Below, piece by piece: positions 46,787-58,440 of a stretch of 64,000 bases of DNA. The notes under the pieces are model-generated. The model had not been told where the DNA came from. It did no database searches and saw only the letters and a program-made list of their open reading frames with translations. Both the position numbers and the translations under genes were made by a program. Source of the DNA: Bigelowiella natans CCMP2755. Lineage: Eukaryota; Cercozoa; Chlorarachniophyceae. The stretch's first letter is position 1. The number at the start of each line of letters is the position of its first letter. The stretch covers positions 1 to 64,000 of the forward strand of contig ADNK01000562.1 of assembly GCA_000320545.1 (NCBI GenBank). Reading direction: 5' to 3'.

Positions 46787-48562
46787 TTAAATTGTGATCT
46801 TGTTTATTTTACCCATGCTAAATTTATTTTTGCTGCTAGATTTATACAATCTGTGAGTCCGACTCGGTGCTTGTACAAAGTCCACCCTTTGAGGCCCAGG
46901 ATCCTCGAAGTAGCCTATCGTTTCCGAGCATGCATTGATGACTCTCTTGGTGACTTTCCAGACCTTGTTCTCGATTTGTAACTCGAACTCGGCTAGCACC
47001 CCGGCAATCGACTCCATCTGTTGTGTGTCTTTGGCTTCGTTGTTCAGGAGATACAGGCGAATATTCCCGCAGAATATCGGACAAAATCATGTCGCAGGAG
47101 AGAGAATGCCCTACAACAGTCCAGAGACAAAACCCAGTTTGTTGGTGCTGGCTTGGCCGATGTTTTAATTTGCATTTGTCATGTTGTGAGAACACTGCAG
47201 ATGATGTTTTGTGCGCGACAAAGAAATGTTCGGTTCAACATGATCTCAGCTGCTTGTCTGTCCACACGCACGGGATCTGCACTCAAGCACGCTGGTCACT
47301 TCATTCCTTCCATGCCTGTGATCCATTTTGTTTGTAACTTCATTCATTCACTGATCTTCTCATGAGTCATTCCAGTTCACATGCTTCGCTAGATCCATGG
47401 GTTCCTGTTGTGGGAGACGTTGCAAGCTAGCAAGGGGGTTCACGCACGTTCAGGTCACATGCACACTGAAATGGCCAGGTGGTCACACCGTTTGTCGTGT
47501 TCTCACTCCTCACCTCAAACCTGAGACCCCTGCTGTCGTCGTTGGATCTCGTTTCCTTTGCGCCTTCATGCTCTGCTGCAGCTTGCCAGTGCTGAAAGTG
47601 GTGGCCAGACAACTCTCACTTGCCAGCTTGGCCAGTTGGGGGTCTCTGGTTGGCTGGGCTGGTGGGTGTGCCTGAACGTCCCGTGTCGTTTGTGTGTGAG
47701 TCACGATTTTGTCAACTCCTGAATTGTGCTTCACTGCGCTGTTGTGAAATTGACAATTCCACTGTTCCACGATGCTGTCTGGCGTGGTTTCACTCCAGCA
47801 CTGTTCTCAAAACAATTGATCTGTTTGTTCCTCTGGTCCTCAAAGCAAACTCCAGAACTGGCCAAGCTCCAGAGCTAGCAAGTCTAGAAGTGTCATCTTC
47901 TCTGGTCCAGTGGTGCTGGTGCCCGCTGGCTAGAGCACATGGCAACTCTTGAACTGGCAGAAAGCCGCGGCGCGCTTGCAACGTTCAGGCACGTCTGGAC
48001 GTGCCAGCGTGTTGTGACGTCACTTCCGTCACACAACACCTTGTAATTTCAGAACACTGCAACAGCAAGTCATTGCTGTCAATTTTTCACACATGCAAAG
48101 AGTGAAATCTTGCACTGGCATGGCCAGACAGGCTAGCAGTTCAGCTAGCTGCGTGAACAACATGAAGATTGAAAACCATCTGTGGTTGACGACAGTGCAC
48201 ATCTGTGCATCAGGATCTCTTGGATCTGGACAGATGGCGATGTTCACATGGAATCGAATTTGAATGCTAGAATGTCTAGTGTGCACTAGTGCACAACAGT
48301 GGTGTTTTGTTGTGCATGCAACAACCTCAATGGCAAATCAGTTCCCCCCGCATGTTGACATTTCTTGCAAGAAAATGATGCAACCGACGCGTGTGACGTG
48401 AATCAACTTCTTTTCATCGCTTGAATGACAACATGATAACGTGCTCAGCAGGGCGCTGCCAAAAACATGGTGTACAAACCCACTGTGCGCCTGGGCCATA
48501 ATGTGATCCTTGTAAATACTTTCAGTGGTTGAACATCGCAAGGTATTGTGCAAAATTTTGAA
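46787..48562. other. intergenic, CCAG/CTGG/CACAAC-rich 3' flank of TKT-TAL
   Basis: Largely without microsatellites. From about 47390 to 48320 it is rich in CCAG, CTGG, TGGCCAG, GCTAGC and TTGTGTG words. Overlapping open frames on both strands (up to about 115 codons) show no domain. 46787-47017 minus has a plausible 76-codon frame discussed under the coiled-coil gene. No other gene is supported. Confidence 0.5.
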
Positions 48563-51500
48563 TCAAAGTTCGCCCCGGATGATTCCTTCAAGTTCAATTG
48601 AGGCAGCAGCAAACTTGCGTATGCCCTCTGCGAGTTTATCGGTCGCCATAGCATCCTCGTTTAACATGAATCGGAATGTTTTTTTGTCCAGGCACATTTT
48701 GTCAAACTCTTCAATTTCAGCGAAATTTTTGCTTAATCTTTTCATGAGAGGTTCTTTGCACTCGCTCATTTGCTGCAAAAACTTCGGTCCTATCGTCAAT
48801 TTATCACAACCAGCAAGCTCAATAATCTGTCCTCTATTACGAAATGAGGCTCCCATAACTATTGTCTTATATCCAAATTTCTTGTAGTAATTGTAAATCT
48901 TCGTCACAGATTCAACACCAGGATCCCCCTTCCCATCCTTCCACTCCTTCCCTTCCTTTGCAGCATACCAGTCCATGATGCGCCCAACAAACGGAGATAT
49001 CAAAGTGGCTCCAACTTCAGCGCACGCCACGGCTTGGCACATACTAAACAATAATGTCATATTGCAGTGGATGCCTTCTTTTTCGAGGATTTCAGCTGCC
49101 TTAATACCTTCCCAGGTGCTTGCGATTTTTATCAAAACTTTCTTTGTAGGGTTGACTCCACGCTCCCTATACATTTTTACCAAAGAGCGTGCTTTGGCGA
49201 CTGTAGCCTCGGTATCAAACGAAAGGCGAGCATCGACTTCAGTACTGACAACACCTGGAACAATCTTCGAAATTTCGACTCCAAAATTCACAGCAAGCCG
49301 ATCCATAGCTAGACTGACTATGGCTTCCAAAGATGAACCTTTTCCTTCTGATTTAGCATATTCTACAGCTTCTGATACGAGATGTTTATATGCTGGGAGC
49401 TTGCTTGCGCTAAGGATGAGTGAAGGATTTGTCGTAGCATCCACAGGTTTGTACTTCTTAATGGCCTCGATATCTCCAGTATCAGCCACGATAATGGTGT
49501 ACTGCTGAAGTGATTCTAATTGGTTCATCGGAAAATTACGAATTCCCCTTGGTATAGGTTTGTAGTGATGCTTTCGAATAATAGTTTCTAATTCAATTGA
49601 AGCTGCCGCAAATTTTCGAATACCTTCAGCCAGCTTTTCTGTTGCCATAGCATCTTCGTTTAGCATGAATCGGAATGTTTTTTTGTCAATCGAAATCTTC
49701 TTAAAATCTGATGCAAGAGCAGATGTGGGGGCTAATTTTTGAAGAATGGGATCAGTACTTTCGCTCATTTGCTGCAAAAACTTCGGTCCTATCGTCAATT
49801 TATCACAACCAGCAAGCTCAATAATCTGTCCTCTATTACGAAATGAGGCTCCCATAACTATTGTCTTATATCCAAATTTCTTGTAGTAATTGTAAATCTT
49901 CGTCACAGATTCAACACCAGGATCCCCCTTCCCATCCTTCCACTCCTTCCCTTCCTTTGCAGCATACCAGTCCATGATGCGCCCAACAAACGGAGATATC
50001 AAAGTGGCTCCAACTTCAGCGCACGCCACGGCTTGGCACATACTAAACAATAATGTCATATTGCAGTGGATGCCTTCTTTTTCGAGGATTTCAGCTGCCT
50101 TAATACCTTCCCAGGTGCTTGCGATTTTTATCAAAACTTTCTTTGTAGGGTTGACTCCACGCTCCCTATACATTTTTACCAAAGAGCGTGCTTTGGCGAC
50201 TGTAGCCTCGGTATCAAACGAAAGGCGAGCATCGACTTCAGTACTGACAACACCTGGAACAATCTTCGAAATTTCGACTCCAAAATTCACAGCAAGCCGA
50301 TCCATAGCTAGACTCACTTGTTCTGATATATTTGCACATATCGTATGAGATCTTGCATATTCTACAGCTTCTGATACGAGATGTTTATATGCTGGGAGCT
50401 TGCTTGCGCTAAGGATGAGTGAAGGATTTGTCGTTGCATCCACAGGTTTGTACTTCTTAATGGCCTCGATATCTCCAGTATCAGCCACGATTTTGGTGAA
50501 CTTATTAAGGGCGTCAAATTGGTTTCCCTTCGGTAAATGTGTAATATATTCGATATAGTGAAGATCGCGTTTTGCTGCAGCTTCAAATTGTGCTGCTACT
50601 GTAAATCCATGTTCTTTAATTTTAGCACCAGATTTTTCCAACCACTCTCTAACTGAAACGGCTATCTTTTCCGGCACAAACCCGAAATATTCCATACAAT
50701 CCTGTGAATTTTCACTTGTTATCTTTAAAGCTAGATTAAATCAGCATGATTGATTATTACCGATCCTTTGCCAGATACACCAAACGTCCTCATAACAATT
50801 GTATGATGAGCATACTTGTACCATCTAAGGAAGCATAATCACTTAATTGTAGAATTTCAAGGGGAAATTATTGAGAACCCGCTGGCAGCTGCAGCTTCAA
50901 CAGCTATGATAGGTACTTTGAAAGGTAAAACTTGTCGACGATACTCAAGTGATTGCTCGTCAAAGAGCTTGGCACATGGCATCGAAACTACTCCAATGTT
51001 TCCAAGAAGTTTGGCAGCCTCGAGGCATGTGCTAACTTCGGATCCAGTAGCGATTAGAATTGCATCAGGGTCCTAATGCATTTTTAAGTCATAGGCATTC
51101 TGAACTTTCGTGAACTGAAAGCACTACCTTTTGCTCTCTAAGAGTATAGGCACCTTTCGCTACATTTTCAATGCTGCTGCCATCTAGCTGGGGAAGTTTC
51201 TAATAGTTGAATATTTTAGGTGCAACGATACCGTGAGTATCATAAGATTTTATTTGTATGAATCCACCTGTCTACTTAAAGCAAACACAGAAGGTGTGTG
51301 TTGCTGCTCCATTGCAATTTTGTACGCCCCACTTGTCTCATTTCCTGTTTTGGATGCAAAATTTAAATTTGTTTGGTTTCAGAGGATTCATGTTGTCACC
51401 ATCTGCTGGACGAAACATGAGAACATTCGGAGTCATTCGGACCATATTCACCTAAAATATGCACACGTTGTCCGGTTGTGAGTCAATTTCAAATCTTTAG

Positions 51501-54200
51501 AAATCATTTGAAGCATATTGCTCACTTGCTCGATGGGCTGGTGTGTAGGCCCATCCTCTCCAATACCAAGAGAATCATGAGTCATAATATATATGTGTTT
51601 ATGTCCTGAGATAAGAAAGCTTTCAGCTGTGTGAGATGATTAACATTTTATTATTATACCACTAAGGGCAGCGAGACGCACAGCAGGGAACATATATTCG
51701 ATGAAAGTCAAGAACGTTGCAGTAAATGGGATGATTCCTAATTTGGCATTACAAACTCAGTGGTGATAGTCAAAATAGAAAGTTTTGATTCTACCCCCGT
51801 AAGCATGAAGGCCATTCCCAATGGCACCCATTCCATGTTCACGAACACCGAATCGAAGGTACCTTCCCAAAGTCATAATTCAACTTCTTTGTAATAACAA
51901 TTTGCTGCAGAGGCCGTCGTCTACCTTCCTTCGGGTGTCTTGCGTTGAAAATCCCCAGTACAATTAAGTTTAGTCTGCGTATGTATGGTTGTAAGCTGTA
52001 GAACAATGCAATAAATATTAGTTATGACAGGTAACAATTTTCTACTTTGTTTGAAGGTGTAAGGTCTGCAGAACCACCGACAAGTTCTGGCAGCACCTCG
52101 GCCAAGGCATTCAGTGCGGATCCAGAAAGAGAACGCGTTGCATTTGGTTTATCTTCGGGTGTGTACCTGGGTAATACTTTTTCCCAACCATCTGGAAGCT
52201 TTCCAGCAAAACGGCGCTCAATTTCTGCTGCTTCCGTTGGATATTTCTCTTTATAACTTGAGAAAAGTGATGCCCATTCGGCAACAAGACGGTTTCCTTC
52301 TTTCTTCTTCATGCGATATGCGTCTAGAACCTGATTAAGAATAACTTGCGTCCTGCTCTATGGGACGATATTCTAGATTACTTACTTTGGGAGGAACATG
52401 GAAGTTTACATTTGGATCGAATCCGAACCTTTCTTTCACCTAATTGTGAACGTATAATTTTTACTGTGTATAATTCATTTTCTTGAGTCTGTAGTTTGTT
52501 TGACCTTTGCAACATCTTCTGTCCCGAGAGGGGCGCCATGAACTTCATGAGTTCCTTCCTTCGATGATCCAAATCCAATTACTGTCTTGCATTTGATAAT
52601 CGTTGGCATATGCTTCTCCTAAATCATGTCAAATATATGTCATACCCCCTTCCAGAATTGCATATTCGTATTAGCTTGCTAACTTGTTGTGCAATCTTGA
52701 TTGCGGCCATGATAGCTTTTGTATCACGGTTGGCATCCAGCACCTAAAGTTTGTAGACAACAAAGCATTTAAGTTGTGAGTTGCAACTATTTACAGTGAT
52801 ACAAAGTATGTGTAACCACCTCTAGCACTTGCCATCCGTAAGCTTCAAAACGTAACCCAACATCTTCGGTGAAACTCAAGCTTGTGTCCCCATCGATAGT
52901 AATATTGTTGTCGTCATAAAGGACGATTAACTACAGCATATCGAGCACATCAAGTAACATCAATTTATCCAACATGTACACAATACACAGTACTACCTTT
53001 CCCAGACCAAGATGTCCAGCTAGAGAACATGCCTCAGATGCAACTCCCTCTTGCATGCATCCATCTCCACAAAGAACATAGGTGTAGTTATCAAAGATTT
53101 CAAATCCAGGTTTGTTGTACTTGGCCGCCATGTGCTTTTCAGCAATAGCCATGCCTATGGCATTGCTGATGCCTAGTTATTATCGCATGATTCAAAGACT
53201 CATTTTCACTAAAGGCCTTAGAATGGACCTTGTCCTAGGGGGCCTGTACTAACCTCAATACCCTTCGTACAATGACGCTCAGGATGGCCTGGGGTACTTT
53301 AAAATCAAATGCAATGTCTAAGTTTGATTCTTATAAATTTAGTAAAAATAATGATAATACCGACTACAGCAAACCCGAAAATTCTGAAGGTCTTCCATAC
53401 CAACACTATCGTATCCCGTAAGAAACATCATCAGGTATTGTAGAGCGCAGCTATGGCCGTTGGAGAGAACAAATCGATCTCTTCCGATCTGTAATAGCAG
53501 TCCACAATAACATATCAAACTTAAGGAACTGTGCGGTATATGCTGACAAAAAAGCTACCCAATCCGGATCTTGCGGAGCATATCGCATTATTTCTCCCCA
53601 AAGCACGTGAGCCATTGCTGCCATCCCCATCGGGGCACCTAGTGAAAAGAAAATGAGGTAGTCTAAGTCGGCCTAATATTCATTCACCTGGATGTCCACA
53701 ATTTGCCCTTTGCACAATATCGGCAGCAAGTGTGCGAACTGTTCCAATTTGCCGTTCCTGAACATAAACATGAATTTTATCACGATGCAAAGGATTTATT
53801 TGAATGTAATCGCACCATCAGGACGCAGTTTTTTTTATCTTCAAGCACCTGGAGAAGATCGATAGAGGGCAAATGTGTATGCTACATTTTCCATTATTAG
53901 CATTTGAACTCTGGACGACTACGTACCTCCTTCTTCGAATCAACTTGCAACAATTTTGGTACATCTACCGAAATTATTTCTATGACGTCATTGAATTGTG
54001 ATCTAAAGGGAGTCTTTACCATCGGAGGCTTTTGTCGCTTCTTGAGATTTACTGACAGTAGGTACGTCAGTAGTCTTAGCCCCTTCAAGTTTGTGCAATT
54101 GTTCATTTTTCTCTTTTCGTCGATAACTTTTCTTCCGGGGCGTGGTCTTATTGCCGGACTTTGCCTCCATGTCCTTCCAAAATCTCATTGCACTAGCCAT
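48563..54200 (-). CDS. transketolase-transaldolase-transaldolase fusion
   Basis: Transketolase and transaldolase run the non-oxidative pentose phosphate pathway. ATG 54200 starts a basic N-terminus of about 90 residues ([16 protein letters not shown]...). Many short exons then give transketolase: [94 protein letters not shown] (thiamine diphosphate site), [20 protein letters not shown] and [19 protein letters not shown], and the C-terminus [17 protein letters not shown]. That join leads without a stop into the last exon (48563-50701), which holds two transaldolase domains. Each has [20 protein letters not shown] and the Schiff-base Lys in [14 protein letters not shown]. Introns are short, AT-rich and free of microsatellites. 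No targeting leader, so probably cytosolic. Joins across 51-52.3 kb are approximate. Confidence 0.88.
48762..49315 (-). repeat. 554-bp near-identical block, copy 2 (inside transaldolase domain 2)
   Basis: Matches 49761-50314 base for base as far as I can read, at a constant offset of 999 bp. It covers the middle of the transaldolase domain, from [14 protein letters not shown] through the catalytic Lys to [10 protein letters not shown]. Confidence 0.9.
49761..50314 (-). repeat. 554-bp near-identical block, copy 1 (inside transaldolase domain 1)
   Basis: Partner of 48762-49315. Sequences on both sides are diverged between the two domains: a 36-39 bp segment upstream and the C-terminal segment downstream. 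Confidence 0.9.
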
Positions 54201-55520
54201 CTTGAAAGATCGAGCGGGGTGGGTAAATGGGTCTCAATTGAGAAAGATTTGGGGCTAGGGATTTGCACGACTTTCAATTTGAGCTAGGGTTTGAACACGT
54301 GATGGGAAAAAAAGCATCAGTGGGAAAGTAGTGCCTCCTCTCCCATTGTTTGATCCACAAGGAGCCATTTCTTCTCGCTAGATTTTGGATGACATGTCGC
54401 ACATCTCAAATCAAGGAGTTTTGCATCAGAGATCATCCACCAGAAAGAGACTTCAATTGCTTCTCTCTCTCTCTCTCTCTCAAACAGCACAATCCTTTTC
54501 TGGTGGGTTTCATGAGCTGAATCTTGGGGAGGAGCTCCTGACCAGCAGTCACTGCAGTTTGCAATGGGTTCCCAAAATGGGGAGTGATTCCCAGTGGAAA
54601 TCACAGCGACAAACAAGAGTCTCCACCTCTCACTTGCCAAACAGATCTAGCAGTGTGTGCAACGTGATTTCTCTGGCTCTCATCATCCTCCTCACGCGAT
54701 TGGACTCATGGGCTCTTCGGCGGACAGGAACAAGTGAACCAAGTGCCTCTCGGACAGCAGAGTTCGCACGCACTTCGTGCTTGTCCAAACTCGAACCACG
54801 ACCGAGTTCGCGGATTGGCTCAGCAACCAGCACTGTGCAGCTGGCCAGCCTGGCAGTGTGAGCACGAATCGACTTTGCCAGTCTGAGCAGTCTGGCAGTG
54901 CTCACGAACCAGCCAGCTGGCCAGTGCCAGAGTGGCACTTCGTGTCTTCCAGCCTTTCGTTTGCGCCAGTCTCAGTCCAGCGGTGCGTCCTCTCTGGCTC
55001 TCCAGCTCCAGAGCTCTGGACCAGTGGAGAAAGATCAAGAGAACCCTGAAAGTGAAAAAATCGAAGGGACCAACTTGCAAGTCCAGAAGTGCACTTGAAT
55101 CACAGTGAACCTTCAGTGCAGACGCTTGTCTCCAATGTTGGCACGCCTTGGGTTCTTGCGCGTGTGGTTTTCGGGTTTCCAGAACTGCGTCAATGCTCAC
55201 GCCAGCACGCAGTGCTGCCAGTCTGGAGTTCACGTCAATGTTCAGTGTTCAATGCTGGAGTGTTCACCAGTTCAGTGCAGCAAACGTTTTCGTTTCACCA
55301 AAAAGTGAGCACACACGCGCTGCGTGTGCTGGTGCGTGGTGCGAAAGCAAGCCTGGGTGTGGTGGGAGAAAATCACGTTGCCCAGCCCTCCAGCGCTCGA
55401 TGTGCATCAGCATGGCCAGATCAGCAGGTTGCACTTGAGAACTTTCAGATTTTGTGCATCGTTTTCCACACTTGCAAGCATCATGCAACCTTGTGGCAAA
55501 CCGCAGAATGGAAACTTTGT
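54201..55520. other. intergenic, CCAG/CTGG/CAGTG-rich 3' flank of FHA gene
   Basis: 54201-54460 holds the 5' flank of the TKT-TAL gene, and a short (CT)n lies at 54464-54481. From about 54640 to 55500 the sequence is rich in CAGTG, CCAG, CTGG, GGCCAG, CCAGAGCTCTGG and GTTCGCGG-like words on both strands. Overlapping open frames up to about 150 codons have no domain. No gene supported. Confidence 0.5.
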
Positions 55521-56433
55521 TCAACTCAATTTCAACCTCTTTGTTGAGAAACAATCATCTTTTTCTGAATGTGAAGGGGGAATCAGCGGACAACTCAGAC
55601 TGTGCTCCTGTCCTGGCGCCAAAATTGGAGAGAAGCGAATTCCTTGACGTGTCTGGAGGTGATCAGGGCAAGAGATTTGACTGATTGGCTCATTCACTTT
55701 CGCAAAAGAAGCATTTGTCCAAGTTGAAGTCCCTTTCGGGTGCGCTTTGACAAGTTTCGTGAAGATGAAGGAAATTTTCTCATCATCAGGCGGGGTGCGA
55801 GGCATGGCTAGAATCACTTCGGCTCCATGGCTGATCGAAATGTCTCGGTTCTGCAAGGCTGTTTCTCTTGTCTCCAAATTTCCGGGGTCAGATGTGATTA
55901 ACATGGTCCCGTTCTTTGAAATGTCTTTGAGCACAATTTCATCCTTGTCATGGGATTTCAGGATTTGGCAATGGAATCCACTGATCTCTCGTCTGTTCAC
56001 TGGCAAGGTGCAACTAGCATGCCTTCCTAGCGTTATTTTTCCCTCGCACAGGTACATCGTGGATTGGAAGCCGTGTGTGGCGACTAATTTTCCCCATGGC
56101 TGAATTCCACCCCTCCGAATTTCCCTCTCCATCATTTGCTCAAGATGGCGCTCCTAAAGCCCCTGAACAAAGGATGATTAGTGAACGAAGCTTGTTTTGA
56201 ACTATCGTCACCTTTAGTAATTTCTTCAATTTGATTGAAGATAAATATCTTGCAAGACTTCCCAACAGCATCTCGTCTGCTGAATATTCGAGAACGATGG
56301 AAGCGATCACAGAGCCCAGACCAAGTCGCGGCGGAATTGGGAAAGAAGAATCGGTAGTGGCTCGAGTCATAACTTTGCGTTTGGTCTTCTTCTTCCTGCA
56401 TTGAGCCACCCTTCCACGTTTCCTATCTCGCAT
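55521..56433 (-). CDS. FHA-domain protein
   Basis: FHA domains bind phosphothreonine peptides, commonly in nuclear signalling. ATG 56433 starts a basic segment (MRDRKRGRVAQCRKKKTKRK), then a hydrophobic helical stretch (ASIVLEYSADEMLLGSLARY). A donor after LKKLLK (about 56211) and an acceptor GGGGCTTTAG (about 56157) join in frame to ERHLEQMMEREIRRGG and the FHA domain: GKITLGRHASCTLPV (the GRH signature), REISGFHCQIL (S-x-H), VLKDISKNGTMLI (D-x-S-x-NGT) and AEVILAMP. All FHA phosphopeptide-binding residues (Arg, Ser, Asn) are present. A polar tail ends KRLKLS at 55521. Length is about 290 residues. No catalytic domain. The N-terminal helix could be an F-box-like or BRCT-unrelated segment; I cannot tell. 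Confidence 0.8.
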
Positions 56434-56820
56434 GCTACTCTTCTACTCAATAATGTTTTCGCATCTGGTGTCGTTCTCTCGTGGGTGGGTTGTGGAAGGG
56501 TTTCCCTCCTCGCAAGTTTTCAAGCAACAAGTCAATGTTTGGGTGTCGCAGTTTTGCATAATGCTGCATTCGTTACCTCTTGAAAAGGCTGGCTTTCTTC
56601 TTGTCGCTTTCGTGTATCTTCCTATGGTTTTTCCTCGCGACACTCCCTTCATGAAGTCAAATTTCTGCCGCTCAGCACAATCTGAATGAAACGGGAAAAG
56701 CGGGCTCCATTTCTAACAAGATCTCAATAATTTTGTTTGATTTCATTGTCGCAACAACAAAAACGTATATTTCGTCCGCGTCTTCCCTCCCCGCTTCCTC
56801 TCGATTGGGACATTGGGACA
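56434..56820. promoter_or_regulatory. divergent spacer FHA / basic coiled-coil gene
   Basis: About 390 bp between the two start codons. No microsatellite, no CTAG-rich block, no recognised motif. Confidence 0.4.
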
Positions 56821-58440
56821 ATGTCGTCCGATAGAGAGAGCGAATCTAGCTTCGTCAGCAAAATCCGACCTCCCTCGAAAATCTATCAAAATGCCAATGT
56901 AATTTCAAATGATGGTTTTCGAAATGAAATTTGTACCCATGCATCAATAACCAGTCCATTGTCCCCACTAGAAGCATCGAAGTACTACACCAGAACCACT
57001 ATCTGCAACAAGAAGGCGTTCAAAAAGCACTCCGGAGAAGCCGTTAAAAGATGGATCAATGGGAGTACAAGAAACGAAATCATTTAAACTTAAGGTTACT
57101 AAGCCGCGCAATTCGATCCATCCGTTGGTGAGCCCCAGATCAAAGACAGGAAAATCTACTATTCGCAGTCGATTAGCTGTTAATACCTCTAGGAAAAAAC
57201 TTGGGAAGGGTGGCTTTCTCGTTGTGAATTCACCCAGAAGAGGTAAGAATATAATGAAAAACGTGAGGTTGCTACGTTCTCAATCTCTGGTTCGGCTTTC
57301 CAATGGTGGCTCTGGCAGCAAAAGCGAAAGGATTATCAGTACTGGAGATACATAGAGAAATTCATTCGTGATGACTGATTCTAATGTTTGTCATACATAG
57401 GTAAGGTAAGATCATCAACTACACCACGACGAAATATTTCAAAAGTTACGCTCATGCAAAATAGCAGAAGAAAAAAGATTGAGGTTTTAACTCGTAACAT
57501 TATTTGTTCATCAACATAAAAAGAGGATTCCTTGTATGTTCTAGGGTCGCGAGCGCTCAAAACCTAACCGCAAGAGTAAATCACCAACACGGAGGTTGAG
57601 ATCGCCGAAGAGTATTATCTCTCGAATTAGGAGGACAAAGAAAGTATTCAAGAGCAGATCCTCCGCTGTGAGTCCAGTTTCAAATCGAATTATCACAGGA
57701 AAGGGATTGAATGATACTCTTGCACGTGCGAAGGAAAACAACTCCAAAATCCCAATGTTTTCCCGACATCGTTTGATGAACAGAAAATCAGAGTGCAATC
57801 CTACTGTCCAGTCAAAAGAAAAACAAGGGAACAAAATAGAACAGAAAGAAAGGAACGACGCTCCAAAACAATTGAAAGAAAATAAGTGTCCGGATAGAAA
57901 TGACAGTAAATCAGAAGAACAACTACTTGAAAGGTTTTTAAACGATGCTACAAGCCATTTTGCGTCGGAAACAAATGATGATTCTAAAATTGAGCAAAAG
58001 ACTGATAATACACAAGACGTTCGTAAGAAATCAATAGATGATGCAGATTCATATTGGAATTGGAAGATAAGGTATGATGTATGATCTAATACTGTATTTT
58101 ATTGCTTATGTTGAGGCAACGGATGACGGAAGCATGCTTGCTATTTAGTGAAATCCTTGAGAGGAAGAAACTGCTTGAAGCTGAAATAAAGATTCTTGAT
58201 CATGAAAATGTGATCCTACGGTATGAAGCCCAACAGTTAAAAGTTGAAAATGCCGCTATGAGAAGTAGCAGCATTGGTCGTGGAAGTTCTGCTGGAAGAA
58301 GCGCAGCAGGCACTGCAATGTCAGAAAGAATTCGTCTGAAGAAGGAAATTTTGGAGGTTAAAAAAATGGTAGAAGCAAAAAAGGATGAAATGCTGATGGC
58401 AACACGTGGAGGTAGAAGTAGCAGTGTAACCGCTATGTGA
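56821..58440 (+). CDS. basic, Ser/Arg-rich protein with C-terminal coiled coil, unknown
   Basis: ATG 56821 starts MSSDRESESSFVSKIRPPSK. The frame shifts at about 56975-57030, then continues RRRSKSTPEKPLKDG and LKVTKPRNSIHPLVSPRSK. A later exon (about 57543-58073) is basic and SR/RS-rich (RSKPNRKSKSPTRRLRSPKS), then polar and acidic (NDSKSEEQLLERFLNDATSH). It splices in phase (AG|GTATGATG ... TTGAG|G) to RQRMTEACLLFSEILERKK and a strong coiled coil (LLEAEIKILDHENVILRYEA, KKEILEVKKMVEAKKDEM), ending VTAM with TGA at 58438-58440. A 31-bp intron (GTACTACACC...AACAAG) would repair the shift; otherwise an indel is present. Cytoskeletal or nuclear scaffold roles are possible. Function unknown. Confidence 0.55.

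Noticed and set aside
45325-48550. Many overlapping open frames of 60-120 codons
   Set aside because: Produced by CTAG- and CCAG-rich composition with few stops; no domain, and both strands open together.
48975-50348. Plus-strand frames of up to 177 codons, present twice
   Set aside because: Antisense shadows of the two transaldolase domains. They repeat only because the domains share an identical tract.
54385-55650. Open frames up to about 150 codons on both strands
   Set aside because: Same composition effect in the CCAG/CAGTG-rich block; no conserved motif.
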